Below, in pieces: positions 44,257 through 52,249 of a stretch of 64,000 bases of DNA (within the stretch, counting starts at the first letter, position 1; every line of letters begins with the position of its first letter). The translations under genes and the position numbers were made by a program. Under the pieces are notes generated by a model. The model searched no databases, was not told the DNA's origin, and worked only from the letters and a program-made list of their open reading frames with translations. Source of the DNA: Lichenicola sp965198655 (GTDB taxonomy: Bacteria > Pseudomonadota > Alphaproteobacteria > Acetobacterales > Acetobacteraceae). The stretch spans positions 1,674,001 through 1,738,000 of the forward strand of contig OZ240668.1 in the NCBI GenBank assembly GCA_965198655.1, written 5' to 3'.

Positions 44257-45207
44257 GTGAGCCGGCCCGCCGACGAGTTCGACTTCATCGCCCGGCATTT
44301 CCGTGTCCTGGCCGGCCCCGGCGCGCTCGGCCTCGCCGACGACGCGGCGGTGTTCGACCCGCCGCCGGGCCGCTCGCTGGTAGCCTGTGTCGACGCCCTG
44401 GTGTCCGGCGTGCACTTCCTGCCGGACGATCCGCCCGACACCGTGGCCGCCAAGCTCCTGCGGGTGAACCTGTCCGACCTGGCGGCGATGGGTGCCGTGC
44501 CGCTCGGCTACCTCCTAACGGTGTCGGTGCCGCCCGAGCTGCCGCCGGACTGGTTCGCGGGGTTCTCCGCCGGGCTCGCCGCCGATCAGCAGCGCTACGG
44601 CGTGCTCCTGCTCGGCGGCGACACCACGGCCACGTCCGGCCCGCTGGTGCTGTCGCTCACCATGCTGGGACACGTGGCGCCGGGCGAAGCGCTGCGTCGC
44701 AACGGCGCTCGTGACGGCGACTCCATCTGGGTGACGGGCACGATCGGCGACGGCACGCTGGGCCTCGCCTGCCTGCAAGGCGAGCTGGACGACCCCACCG
44801 GGTATCTGGTCGACCGCTACCGCCTGCCGCAGCCGCGGCTCGACCTGCCGCTCGCCGGCATCGCCAGTGCCGCGATCGACGTGTCCGACGGGCTGGTCCA
44901 GGACCTCGGCCATCTGTGCCGCGAAAGCGGCGTCGCGGCCCGGATCGAGGCGGCTTCGGTGCCCGCTTCGGCCGCCGCGCGCGCCGCCGGGCCAGGCTGG
45001 CTGGAGCGTCGCCTGACCGGGGGGGACGACTACGAGCTGTTGTTGTCGGTGCCGCCCGATCGGGAGGCGGCGCTGCGTCGGGCGGCGGAGCAAGCCGGCG
45101 TCGCGGTCGCCCGCATCGGCCGGTTCGCAGCCGGGGCAGGGGTGACGGTTCTCGACGACGCCGGGCAGGCGATAACGTTCCGTCGTCCCGGCTGGAGCCA
45201 CTTCTGA
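44257..45207 (+). CDS. thiL: thiamine-monophosphate kinase
   Basis: ThiL phosphorylates thiamine monophosphate to thiamine diphosphate. It is 316 residues long with GLADDAAVF, the Mg-binding VDALVSGVHF and AIDVSDGLVQDL. The start is a GTG, 6 bp after the nusB stop. Family identity is clear; GDDYELLLSVPP near the C-terminus is typical. Confidence 0.94.
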   Translation: MSRPADEFDFIARHFRVLAGPGALGLADDAAVFDPPPGRSLVACVDALVSGVHFLPDDPPDTVAAKLLRVNLSDLAAMGAVPLGYLLTVSVPPELPPDWFAGFSAGLAADQQRYGVLLLGGDTTATSGPLVLSLTMLGHVAPGEALRRNGARDGDSIWVTGTIGDGTLGLACLQGELDDPTGYLVDRYRLPQPRLDLPLAGIASAAIDVSDGLVQDLGHLCRESGVAARIEAASVPASAAARAAGPGWLERRLTGGDDYELLLSVPPDREAALRRAAEQAGVAVARIGRFAAGAGVTVLDDAGQAITFRRPGWSHF

Positions 45208-45236
45208 TCGGCGCCTCGCGCGCAGGAGCAACCGCA

Positions 45237-45416
45237 ATGACCGACCGCTTCCGCCAGCAGGCCGAGCTGTCCGCGGCGCTGCTCGACCTTCCGCTCGACG
45301 GGGCCTCCCTGGACGGGGTCGCCGCCAGCCTCGAGCTGCTCGCCGGCCATGCCGCCCTGGTGCTGGCGACGACGCTGCCTCCCGAGGCCGAGCCGGCACC
45401 CGTGTTCGTTCCGTGA
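45237..45416 (+). CDS. AtzG-like small amidase partner
   Basis: A 59-residue protein resembling AtzG/DUF4089, the small subunit that wraps around AtzE as GatC does with GatA. The N-terminal helix (FRQQAELSAALLDLPLD) and ASLELLAGHAALVLATTLP fit the two-helix layout. It ends 7 bp before atzE with a ribosome-binding site AGGAGCAACCGC for its own ATG. It is too short for confident assignment alone; the neighbouring amidase makes the call likely. Confidence 0.7.
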   Translation: MTDRFRQQAELSAALLDLPLDGASLDGVAASLELLAGHAALVLATTLPPEAEPAPVFVP

Positions 45417-45423
45417 CCGACCC

Positions 45424-46821
45424 GTGACCGACGCCTACGACCTCGCCGCCGTTGTCCGCGGCCGGACGCGTTCGGCGGTGTCTGTGGTGCAGGCGGCGCT
45501 GGACCGGGTGGCGCGGCACGACCCGGTGCTGAATTGCTTCACCCGGCTGCGCGCCGCCGCGTCGCTGGCGGAAGCGGCGGCGCTGGACGGGGCGATCGCC
45601 CGGGGCGAGCCGGCCGGCCCGCTGGCCGGGGTGCCGTTCGCGGTCAAGAACCTGTTCGACGTGGCCGGGGACACCACCGTCGCCGGCTCCGCCGTGCTGG
45701 CGGACGCCGCGCCGGCCGCGCGGGACGCCACGGTGGTCGCCCGGCTGCGCGCGGCCGGCGCCATCCTGCTCGGCCAGCTCAACATGGACGAGTTCGCCTA
45801 CGGCTTCGCCACCGAGAACCCGCACTATGGCGACACCGCCAACCCCCACGATCTTGCCTGCATCGCCGGCGGCTCCTCCGGCGGCTCGGCCGCCGCGGTG
45901 GCGGCCGGGCTGGTGCCGCTCAGCCTCGGCACCGACACCAACGGCTCGATCAGGGTGCCGGCCTCGCTGTGCGGGGTGTGGGGGTGCAAGCCGACCTATG
46001 CCCGGTTGTCGCGGGTCGGCGTGTTCCCGTTCGTACACGGCCTCGACCACGTCGGGCCGTTCGCCCGCAGCGTGCGCGATCTGGCCCTCGCCTACGACCT
46101 GATGCAGGGACCGGACCCGGACGACCCGGCGCAGTCAGCGCGGATGGCAGAACCGGCCTCGGCCGGGCTGGAGGATCCGGTGTCGGGTCTTCGCGTCGGG
46201 GTGCTGCAGGGCTGGTTCCGCGACAACGCGTCCAACCAGGCGCTGTCCGCGGTGCAGCGCGTCGCGGACGCGCTCGGGCGCGCCGGCGCCGCGGTCGCCG
46301 CGGTCGAGCTGCGCGGTGCGGAAGCGGCGCGGTCGGCGGCATTCTGCCTGACCGGTGCGGAAGGCGGGGCGCTGCACTTGCCTTGGCTGCGCACGCGCGG
46401 GCATCTGTACGACCCGCGGGTGCGCGACCGGTTGATCGCGGGCGCCCTGCTGCCGGCGGTGGTGGTGGTCCAGGCGCAGCGGATCAGGGCCGCGCTGCGC
46501 GACGAGGCGGCGCGGCTGTTCGAGCGCGTCGACCTGCTCCTGGCGCCGGCGACCCCGTGCGCCGCGGTGCCGCGCGGGGACGCCCTGATCCGGCTCGGCG
46601 GCCGGGAGGTGTCGGCGCGCGCCAACCTGGGCCTGCTGACGCAGCCGATCAGCTTCATCGGCCTGCCGGTGGTGTCGGTGCCGGCGCAGGCGCCGGAGGA
46701 CCGGCTGCCGATCGGGGTGCAACTGATCGCCCGGCCCTGGGCCGAGGCGCTGGCGCTGCGGGTCGCGCGCCAACTGGAACGCGACGGGATCTCGACCTGC
46801 CGGGAGCTGGCCTATGACTGA
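45424..46821 (+). CDS. atzE: AtzE-family amidohydrolase
   Basis: An amidase-signature enzyme of 465 residues, AtzE type (1-carboxybiuret or related amide hydrolysis). The Ser-cisSer-Lys triad is visible as VPFAVKNLFD (Lys) and AGGSSGGSAAAVAAG (cis-Ser and nucleophile Ser within DTNGSIRVPAS). GTG start. It pairs with the AtzG-like protein just upstream. No other cyanuric acid or purine genes are close, so the natural substrate is uncertain. An unrelated amidase specificity remains possible. Confidence 0.85.
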   Translation: MTDAYDLAAVVRGRTRSAVSVVQAALDRVARHDPVLNCFTRLRAAASLAEAAALDGAIARGEPAGPLAGVPFAVKNLFDVAGDTTVAGSAVLADAAPAARDATVVARLRAAGAILLGQLNMDEFAYGFATENPHYGDTANPHDLACIAGGSSGGSAAAVAAGLVPLSLGTDTNGSIRVPASLCGVWGCKPTYARLSRVGVFPFVHGLDHVGPFARSVRDLALAYDLMQGPDPDDPAQSARMAEPASAGLEDPVSGLRVGVLQGWFRDNASNQALSAVQRVADALGRAGAAVAAVELRGAEAARSAAFCLTGAEGGALHLPWLRTRGHLYDPRVRDRLIAGALLPAVVVVQAQRIRAALRDEAARLFERVDLLLAPATPCAAVPRGDALIRLGGREVSARANLGLLTQPISFIGLPVVSVPAQAPEDRLPIGVQLIARPWAEALALRVARQLERDGISTCRELAYD

Positions 46822-47073
46822 CAGCCCGTTCGAGAATGGGGTGTGCCGAGCGAGGGCGCCGTGCGACGCGCGGCACCGCCGGCGTGTGCGTCGAGAACCG
46901 GAGCGGAGCCGCCTTCCGGCCGTAAGCCAGGCCAAGCACGGGGCAGGGCGCGTCGGATCACAGGCCACGGCGCAGTCTCCATTGGCCTTCGAGGCGGCCC
47001 GCGTCGGCGCCGACGAACGTCCCGTATCGACCCAGAGCCGTTCCGCCGGGACATCGGGCGTGATGGCGGGCGC

Positions 47074-48465
47074 GTGACGCGCGCGGGCGAGGCGGCCTCC
47101 ATCCGCCTGGTGCTGGCCTGCCTGGCCACGGTCGGCATCATCCTGGTGTTCCGGGTGCCGCCGATGGGCGGGTTCGACGAGGCGTTCCATTGGCGGCGCG
47201 CCCTGCAGGTGGCGGCGTTGCACCCCCTGGCACGCCGGCTGGGCCCGAACGACTGGGGCGGCCCGCTCGACGCGCGCGCGATGGCGTTCGAGGCCGGCGC
47301 CGACCAGACGATCGCCGCCGGAGCGCTATCCTCCGTCACCGGGATGGCGGCGCTGTCCGACCGGTTGTCGCAGGCGCCGCGCACCGAGGCGGTCGCGTCC
47401 TTCCCCTCGACCGCATCGTTCTCGCCGCTGGCCTACCTGCCGGCCGCGTTGGGCATCGACGCGGCGCGCCTGCTGCATCTCGGCCTGTTGTCGCAGGTGC
47501 GTGCCGGCCGGCTGGGCAACCTGTCCGCCTACCTCCTGCTGGTCTGGGCCGTGCTGCGGGTGCTGCCGCTGGCCCGGCTGGCGGCGCTGGCGCTGCTGAC
47601 CGGGCCGACCGCGCTGCACCTGGCGAGCAGCTTCAGCGCCGACCCGATCAGCAACGCGCTGCCCGCCTTGTTCGCGGCCTGCTGCCTGCGCCTGCGCTTC
47701 CAGCCGGACCGGCTGCCGCCGCGCGGGTGGATGGCGGGCCTCCTGGCCCTGCTGGTACTGGTCGGGTTGCTCAAGCCGACCGGCGTCGTGCTGTCCGTGC
47801 TGGTGCTGCTGGTGCCGTCCGAGCGCTTCGCGACGGAGCGCGCGAGCTGGCTGTTCCGCGTCGGCGCCGCCGTCGCCTGCTGCGCCGCTGCCCTGGCCTG
47901 GAACCTTTCCTATCCGTTCGTGCCCGGCCGCTACTGGCACACCGGCGCCGAGCCGCACCTCGCGGTGCAGGCGATGCTGGGAGCACCGCTGCACGCGGTC
48001 ATGGTCCTGTTGCGCAATGCGTGGAACGACCGCTGGTTCTGGTGGGTGGACGGCTGGGGACGCTATGGCGGCGGACCCGGACCGTACCACTTCACCGTGC
48101 CCGCCGCGCTGGCGGGCACGTTCCTGTTGTTCCTGCTGGTGCTGGCGACGGTGGATCGACCGCCGGATTTGACCCCGGACCGGCCGGCGGCAGCCCTGCT
48201 GACGCTCGCCGCCGCCGGCTACGTCGCGCTGCTGCTGCTGGCGTTCCGGGTCGGCTACGGGCCGCCGCTGAGCGACTTCATCGACGGGGTGCAGGGACGC
48301 TACCTGCTGCTGCCCGAACTGCTGCTGTTGGTGTCGCTGGTGCTGGCGCTGCCGGAATGGGGACGGGCGCCGCGGTTGGCGCCGGTGCTGCTGGTCGGCT
48401 GCCTGCTGCCGGACCTGGGCGCTGCGGTGGTGGCGCTCGGTCGGTATGCCAGCGTTTGGCATTAA
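47074..48465 (+). CDS. DUF2142-type multispanning membrane protein
   Basis: About 463 residues with some ten hydrophobic helices, for instance IRLVLACLATVGIILVFRV, GLLALLVLVGLLKPTGVVLS and LLLPELLLLVSLVLAL. The N-terminal PMGGFDEAFHWRRA resembles the periplasmic acidic loop of DUF2142 and GT-C-type glycosyltransferases (PMGGFDEPFH... with Asp, Glu, His). It may transfer a sugar from a lipid carrier, but that is inference. The start is uncertain: I use a GTG at 47074 because the longer frame is Arg-rich and unlike protein; other Met/Val starts are possible. Confidence 0.7.
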   Translation: MTRAGEAASIRLVLACLATVGIILVFRVPPMGGFDEAFHWRRALQVAALHPLARRLGPNDWGGPLDARAMAFEAGADQTIAAGALSSVTGMAALSDRLSQAPRTEAVASFPSTASFSPLAYLPAALGIDAARLLHLGLLSQVRAGRLGNLSAYLLLVWAVLRVLPLARLAALALLTGPTALHLASSFSADPISNALPALFAACCLRLRFQPDRLPPRGWMAGLLALLVLVGLLKPTGVVLSVLVLLVPSERFATERASWLFRVGAAVACCAAALAWNLSYPFVPGRYWHTGAEPHLAVQAMLGAPLHAVMVLLRNAWNDRWFWWVDGWGRYGGGPGPYHFTVPAALAGTFLLFLLVLATVDRPPDLTPDRPAAALLTLAAAGYVALLLLAFRVGYGPPLSDFIDGVQGRYLLLPELLLLVSLVLALPEWGRAPRLAPVLLVGCLLPDLGAAVVALGRYASVWH

Positions 48466-48483
48466 AGCCGCCGCACCGGGCCG

Positions 48484-48918
48484 TCAACGGGAGTGCCGCG
48501 CCAGCAGCAGCGCCGCCACCAGCCCGGGCAGCAGCGCGACCGCGACCGGCCGGCCGCCGCCCGCCGCCGCCAGCAGCCACGACAGCGCGACCCACCACCA
48601 GCGCCGCCCCGGCCGAGGCGACAGGAGGATCAGCAACAGCCCGAGCAGGCAGGGCGCCGACCGGAGCGCCGCCCAGGCGGCGACCGGCACCGGATCGAGC
48701 GCGATGGCGTCATAGGGAGGAAGGCCGCCGCTCCCGGCAGGCAGCAGGCTGCCGAGCCAGGACGCGACCAGCCCCAGCAGCGCAAGCAGCCCGTGCGTGG
48801 CGCTGTCGAACAGCACCATGAGCAGCAGGAGCAGCAGCGGCAGCATGGACAGGCCGAGCGCCAGGGAGCCGGACAACATCGCCACGAACACGCCGACACG
48901 CCAGCCCCACCGGTCCAC
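48484..48918 (-). CDS. small membrane protein, unknown function
   Basis: A protein of about 144 residues with 3-4 hydrophobic stretches (LALGLSMLPLLLLLLMVLF; LLALLGLVASWLGSLL; ALRSAPCLLGLLLILLS; VAVALLPGLVAALLLA). I see no known domain. The start GTG at 48918 follows GGAGG by four bases; an ATG inside the frame is an alternative. It runs convergent to the DUF2142 gene (18-bp spacer) and downstream of tRNA-Cys. Confidence 0.5.
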   Translation of the reverse strand: MDRWGWRVGVFVAMLSGSLALGLSMLPLLLLLLMVLFDSATHGLLALLGLVASWLGSLLPAGSGGLPPYDAIALDPVPVAAWAALRSAPCLLGLLLILLSPRPGRRWWWVALSWLLAAAGGGRPVAVALLPGLVAALLLARHSR

Positions 48919-48966
48919 GGCGCCTCCGGCATCCGAACCAGCGACCGGTCCACAGGGGATGAGGTG

Positions 48967-49040
48967 TGGAGGTCCGGGCGGGAATCGAACCCACATTCGC
49001 GGATTTGCAGTCCGCTGCATCACCACTCTGCCACCGGACC
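48967..49040 (-). tRNA. tRNA-Cys (GCA)
   Basis: A complete cloverleaf on the minus strand. The acceptor stem pairs GGTCCGG with CCGGACC, the anticodon stem GCGGA/TCCGC holds loop CTGCAAA (anticodon GCA, Cys), and the T-arm is GTGGG-TTCGATT-CCCGC. The discriminator is U, as expected for Cys, and CCA is encoded. 74 nt with CCA. Confidence 0.95.
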
Positions 49041-49162
49041 GGCGGATGCGGCCCGTGTCATGCCGTGGCGCCGCGGACAGGTCAAGCGGCGGGCCGGACC
49101 AGCGCTAGTCCCCCGTCCGCCCGGCACCTATAACCGCACCGCACTGACCCGCACGGAGCACC

Positions 49163-49882
49163 ATGAGCCAGTCCGCTTCCCCCATCGAGCCGGGACAGCC
49201 CGGCGCCGCGTCCGGCGATGCCGACCGGGCGTTCGCGCGCAGGCGAATGGTAGACACCCAGATCCGGCCGGTGCAGGTCAGCGACCCACGCATCCTCGAG
49301 GCGATGCGCCAGCTCCCGCGCGAGCGCTTCGTGCCGCGGGACCGGGCGGACAGCGCCTACATGGACCAGGACGTGCCGCTGGGCGGCGGCCGGGTGCTGA
49401 CCGAGCCGCGGGTGATCGCCCGCCTGCTGCAGATCCTGGTGCCGCTGCGCGGCGAGCGCGCGCTGGTGGTCGGCGCCGGCACCGGATACGCCGCCTGCCT
49501 GATGCAGGCGCTCGGCACGGCGGTGGTGGCGCTGGAGCAGAACCATGCGCTGGCGGCGACCGGCCGCGCGCTGGTGGCGGAGCTGGCCCCCGCGGTCGAG
49601 TATCGGGAAGGCCCGCTCGCCGAGGGTCACGCCGCCGGGGCCCCGTACGACCTGATCCTGATCGACGGGGCGGTGCGCGAGGTGCCGCCGGCGCTGGCGG
49701 CGCAGTTGGCGCCGGGCGGACGCATCGCCGGCGTGCTGGCGCTGCCCGGCCGGGTGCGCACCGCGTTCCTGGCCGAGGGCCTGCCGGCGGACGCGTCGGC
49801 GCCGTTGCGGCCGCGGGCGCAGTTCGACGCGGCGACGCCGTTGCTTCCGGAGCTCACCCCGCCGCCTGCCTTCTCCTTCTGA
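49163..49882 (+). CDS. protein-L-isoaspartate O-methyltransferase family protein
   Basis: A 239-residue SAM-dependent methyltransferase. The N-terminus MVDTQIRPVQVSDPRILEAM and LPRERFVP are typical of the Pcm-like proteins next to tolC in alphaproteobacteria. The SAM-binding motif reads ALVVGAGTGYAACLM; LGTAVVALEQN holds the acidic ribose-binding residue. A functional isoaspartyl methyltransferase is likely, but the alphaproteobacterial copy is shorter and less similar than classic Pcm. It precedes tolC by ~106 bp. Confidence 0.85.
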   Translation: MSQSASPIEPGQPGAASGDADRAFARRRMVDTQIRPVQVSDPRILEAMRQLPRERFVPRDRADSAYMDQDVPLGGGRVLTEPRVIARLLQILVPLRGERALVVGAGTGYAACLMQALGTAVVALEQNHALAATGRALVAELAPAVEYREGPLAEGHAAGAPYDLILIDGAVREVPPALAAQLAPGGRIAGVLALPGRVRTAFLAEGLPADASAPLRPRAQFDAATPLLPELTPPPAFSF

Positions 49883-49988
49883 TCGGTTCGGGAGCGGCAG
49901 GACTGGCACCGGCGCCGCGATCTGTGGCAGGAGAAGCGCTGCGGCAGGCGGTCCGACCGGTGCCGGCGACGTGACGGAGAGGGTGCAA

Positions 49989-51467
49989 ATGCCGATCAGC
50001 CGAGGCATGGGTGCGGGACTGGCCGCGCTGCTGTGCAGCACCACCGCGCTGGCGCAGAAATACGACGGCAGCGGCCAGCCGAGCTTCGTCCCGCACACGC
50101 TGCAGGAGGCGCTGGCCTCGGCCTACCTGACCAACCCGACCCTGCAGGCCGAGCGGGCGAACCTGCGTTCGATCGACGAGAACGTGCCCACCGCCGTCGC
50201 CGGCTGGCGGCCGACGGTCTCGCTGACGACCAGCGGCACGCTGGAAACCGGCGCGTCGAGTGCCGGCAGGGAGAACCAGCCGGTCACCAACCCGATAACC
50301 GGCATCACCACCACACAGCAGGTGACAATCCCGGGTACCGCTCTGCACGGCCTGCGCGGCTACACCACCAGCGTGTCGGCGGTGCAGCCGCTCTACGCGG
50401 GCGGCCGGACCACCGGGCAGACGCACGAGGCGGTCAACCGGGTGCAGGCCGAGCGTGCCAACCTGATCTCGGTCGAGCAGCAGGTGTTCGCCAACGTGGT
50501 CAGCGCCTATGTCGGCGTGATCGAGGACGAGCAGCTGCTGCAGCTCCAGATCAACAACGAGAAGGTGCTGGAGGAGCAGCTCCGCGCCACCAACGACCGC
50601 TTCCGGGTCGGCGAGATCACCCGCACCGACGTGGCGCAGGCGGAAGCCGCCCTGGCCAGCGCCCGCGCCACCCGACAGCAGGCCGAGGGCACGCTGCAGA
50701 CCGCCCAGGCCACCTACACCCAGCAGGTCGGCACGCCGCCGCCGCCGAACCTGGTGCCGCCGCAGCCCCTGGTGCTGCCGGTGCAGAACCAGGGGCAGGC
50801 GGTCGCGATCGCGGTGTCGAACAACCCGAACGTCATCAACGCCCTGTTCACCGAGGCATCCGACCAGGACGCGGTGGACGTGGCGATGTCGGTGCTGCTG
50901 CCCAAGCTCAACCTGCAGGGGCAGTACATCAACCAGGCCGACCAGGGCTTGCCGCTCGAGCGCAGCTTCCTCAGCGAGGGGCTGCTGAGCCTGACCGTGC
51001 CGATCTACCAGGGCGGCGCCGAGTACGCCGCCGTGCGCCAGGCCAAGCAGACCGCGCAGCAGGGGCATCGCCAGGTGGACGTGCAGCGCCGCAGCGCCGC
51101 CGAGCTCGCCATCTCCAACTGGCAGAGCCTGCTGTCGTACAAGGCCTCGATCGACAGCAACCGCACCGCGATCCAGTCCAACATCATCGCCCTGGACGGC
51201 GTCGAGCGTCAGGCGATCGTCGGCACCAGCACCACCCTGGAGGTGCTGCAGCAGCAGCAGACCCTGCTCACCGCACAGGTGGCGCTGGTGCAGAGCCTGA
51301 GCAGCCTGGTGCTGACCTCCTACGGCGTCGCGGCGGCGATCGGACGCTTGACCGCGCGCGACCTGCGGCTGCCGGTGCCGCTCTACGACGAGACCGCCTA
51401 CTACAACGCGGTGCGCGACCGCGCCTGGGGCCTCAACGACTACGCCGTCGGCCAGCCGGGACGCTAG
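49989..51467 (+). CDS. tolC: TolC-family outer membrane efflux protein
   Basis: A 492-residue outer-membrane channel component for drug/protein export. The signal peptide is MPISRGMGAGLAALLCSTTALAQ. The two homologous halves each carry the TolC repeats: TLQEALASAYLTNPTLQAER (coiled-coil start), AVQPLYAGGRTTGQTHEA (hinge region) and TLEVLQQQQTLLTAQVALVQ. I chose the ATG at 49989, which has AGGG five bases upstream; a GTG 18 bases earlier is the alternative. Confidence 0.92.
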   Translation: MPISRGMGAGLAALLCSTTALAQKYDGSGQPSFVPHTLQEALASAYLTNPTLQAERANLRSIDENVPTAVAGWRPTVSLTTSGTLETGASSAGRENQPVTNPITGITTTQQVTIPGTALHGLRGYTTSVSAVQPLYAGGRTTGQTHEAVNRVQAERANLISVEQQVFANVVSAYVGVIEDEQLLQLQINNEKVLEEQLRATNDRFRVGEITRTDVAQAEAALASARATRQQAEGTLQTAQATYTQQVGTPPPPNLVPPQPLVLPVQNQGQAVAIAVSNNPNVINALFTEASDQDAVDVAMSVLLPKLNLQGQYINQADQGLPLERSFLSEGLLSLTVPIYQGGAEYAAVRQAKQTAQQGHRQVDVQRRSAAELAISNWQSLLSYKASIDSNRTAIQSNIIALDGVERQAIVGTSTTLEVLQQQQTLLTAQVALVQSLSSLVLTSYGVAAAIGRLTARDLRLPVPLYDETAYYNAVRDRAWGLNDYAVGQPGR

Positions 51468-51471
51468 GACG

Positions 51472-52134
51472 ATGACGGGACAAGCGGATCCGTCCGACAA
51501 CGACGGCTCGATGGAGACGATCCTCGCCTCCATCCGGCGCATCATACGCGAGGACGAGTCGGCCGGGGCGCAGCCGCCCGAGCCGCCGGCGGCCGTGGCC
51601 GAGGAGGAGGACGAGCTCCTGGTGCTGGAGCCGTCCATGATGTTGCAGCCGCACCCATCCGAGGAGGCACCGATGACGGCAGGCTCCCAACAGGCAGGTC
51701 CCGCCCACACGGCGGCGGCCCTCGCCGCCGCCCTATTCGACGAGCCGGACCCGCCGTCACCGCCCAGGCCGCAGCCCGCAGCGGTGGTCGCAGCGGCTCC
51801 GGTCGCTGTGGTTCCGGTCGCTGTGGCGCCGGTCCCCGAGCTGCTGTCGCCGCGGCCGACCCATGCCCTGGTGGACCAGCCGGAGGACACGCTGCTGGCG
51901 CCGCAGACCCGCGCCGCCGCGGCGCAGGCCTTCGCGGCGCTGCAGCAGGCGGTGCGGACGGAGCCGCCCGTTCCGTCCGAGATGCGGGTCGCCCGCGCCG
52001 GCGGCCTGACGCTGGAGGACATCGCGCGCGACGAGGTGCGCGGCCAGCTCAAGGCCTGGCTGGACGCCAACCTGCCGGAGCTGGTGGAGCGGGTGGTGCG
52101 CCAGGAGATCGAGCGGCTGGTCCGGCCCGGCTGA
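51472..52134 (+). CDS. popZ: PopZ-family polar organising protein
   Basis: A 220-residue PopZ/DUF2497-type protein. The N-terminal SMETILASIRRIIRED, the Pro/Ala/Val-rich disordered middle (~residues 75-150) and the conserved C-terminal helices (LTLEDIARDEVRGQLKAWLD and LPELVERVVRQEIERLV) match the PopZ layout. PopZ assembles at the cell pole and anchors the chromosome origin. It begins 4 bp after tolC and lies ~115 bp before valS, the standard alphaproteobacterial order. Confidence 0.9.
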   Translation: MTGQADPSDNDGSMETILASIRRIIREDESAGAQPPEPPAAVAEEEDELLVLEPSMMLQPHPSEEAPMTAGSQQAGPAHTAAALAAALFDEPDPPSPPRPQPAAVVAAAPVAVVPVAVAPVPELLSPRPTHALVDQPEDTLLAPQTRAAAAQAFAALQQAVRTEPPVPSEMRVARAGGLTLEDIARDEVRGQLKAWLDANLPELVERVVRQEIERLVRPG

Positions 52135-52249
52135 TCGCCGGCTGATCTTGGGCGCGTCGGCAGCGGCGGGCCCATCATGAAGGCCGCGCGGGCGGCGCAT
52201 GCGCGGCCGTGCCTTTCGGGGCGGTGCGCGATTCTCTAGGTTCGTCCGC

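Noticed and set aside
48493..49100. Plus-strand Gln/Arg-rich frame across the tRNA-Cys gene
   Set aside because: It runs through the tRNA on the opposite strand and over a hydrophobic minus-strand gene; composition is a reverse-frame artefact.
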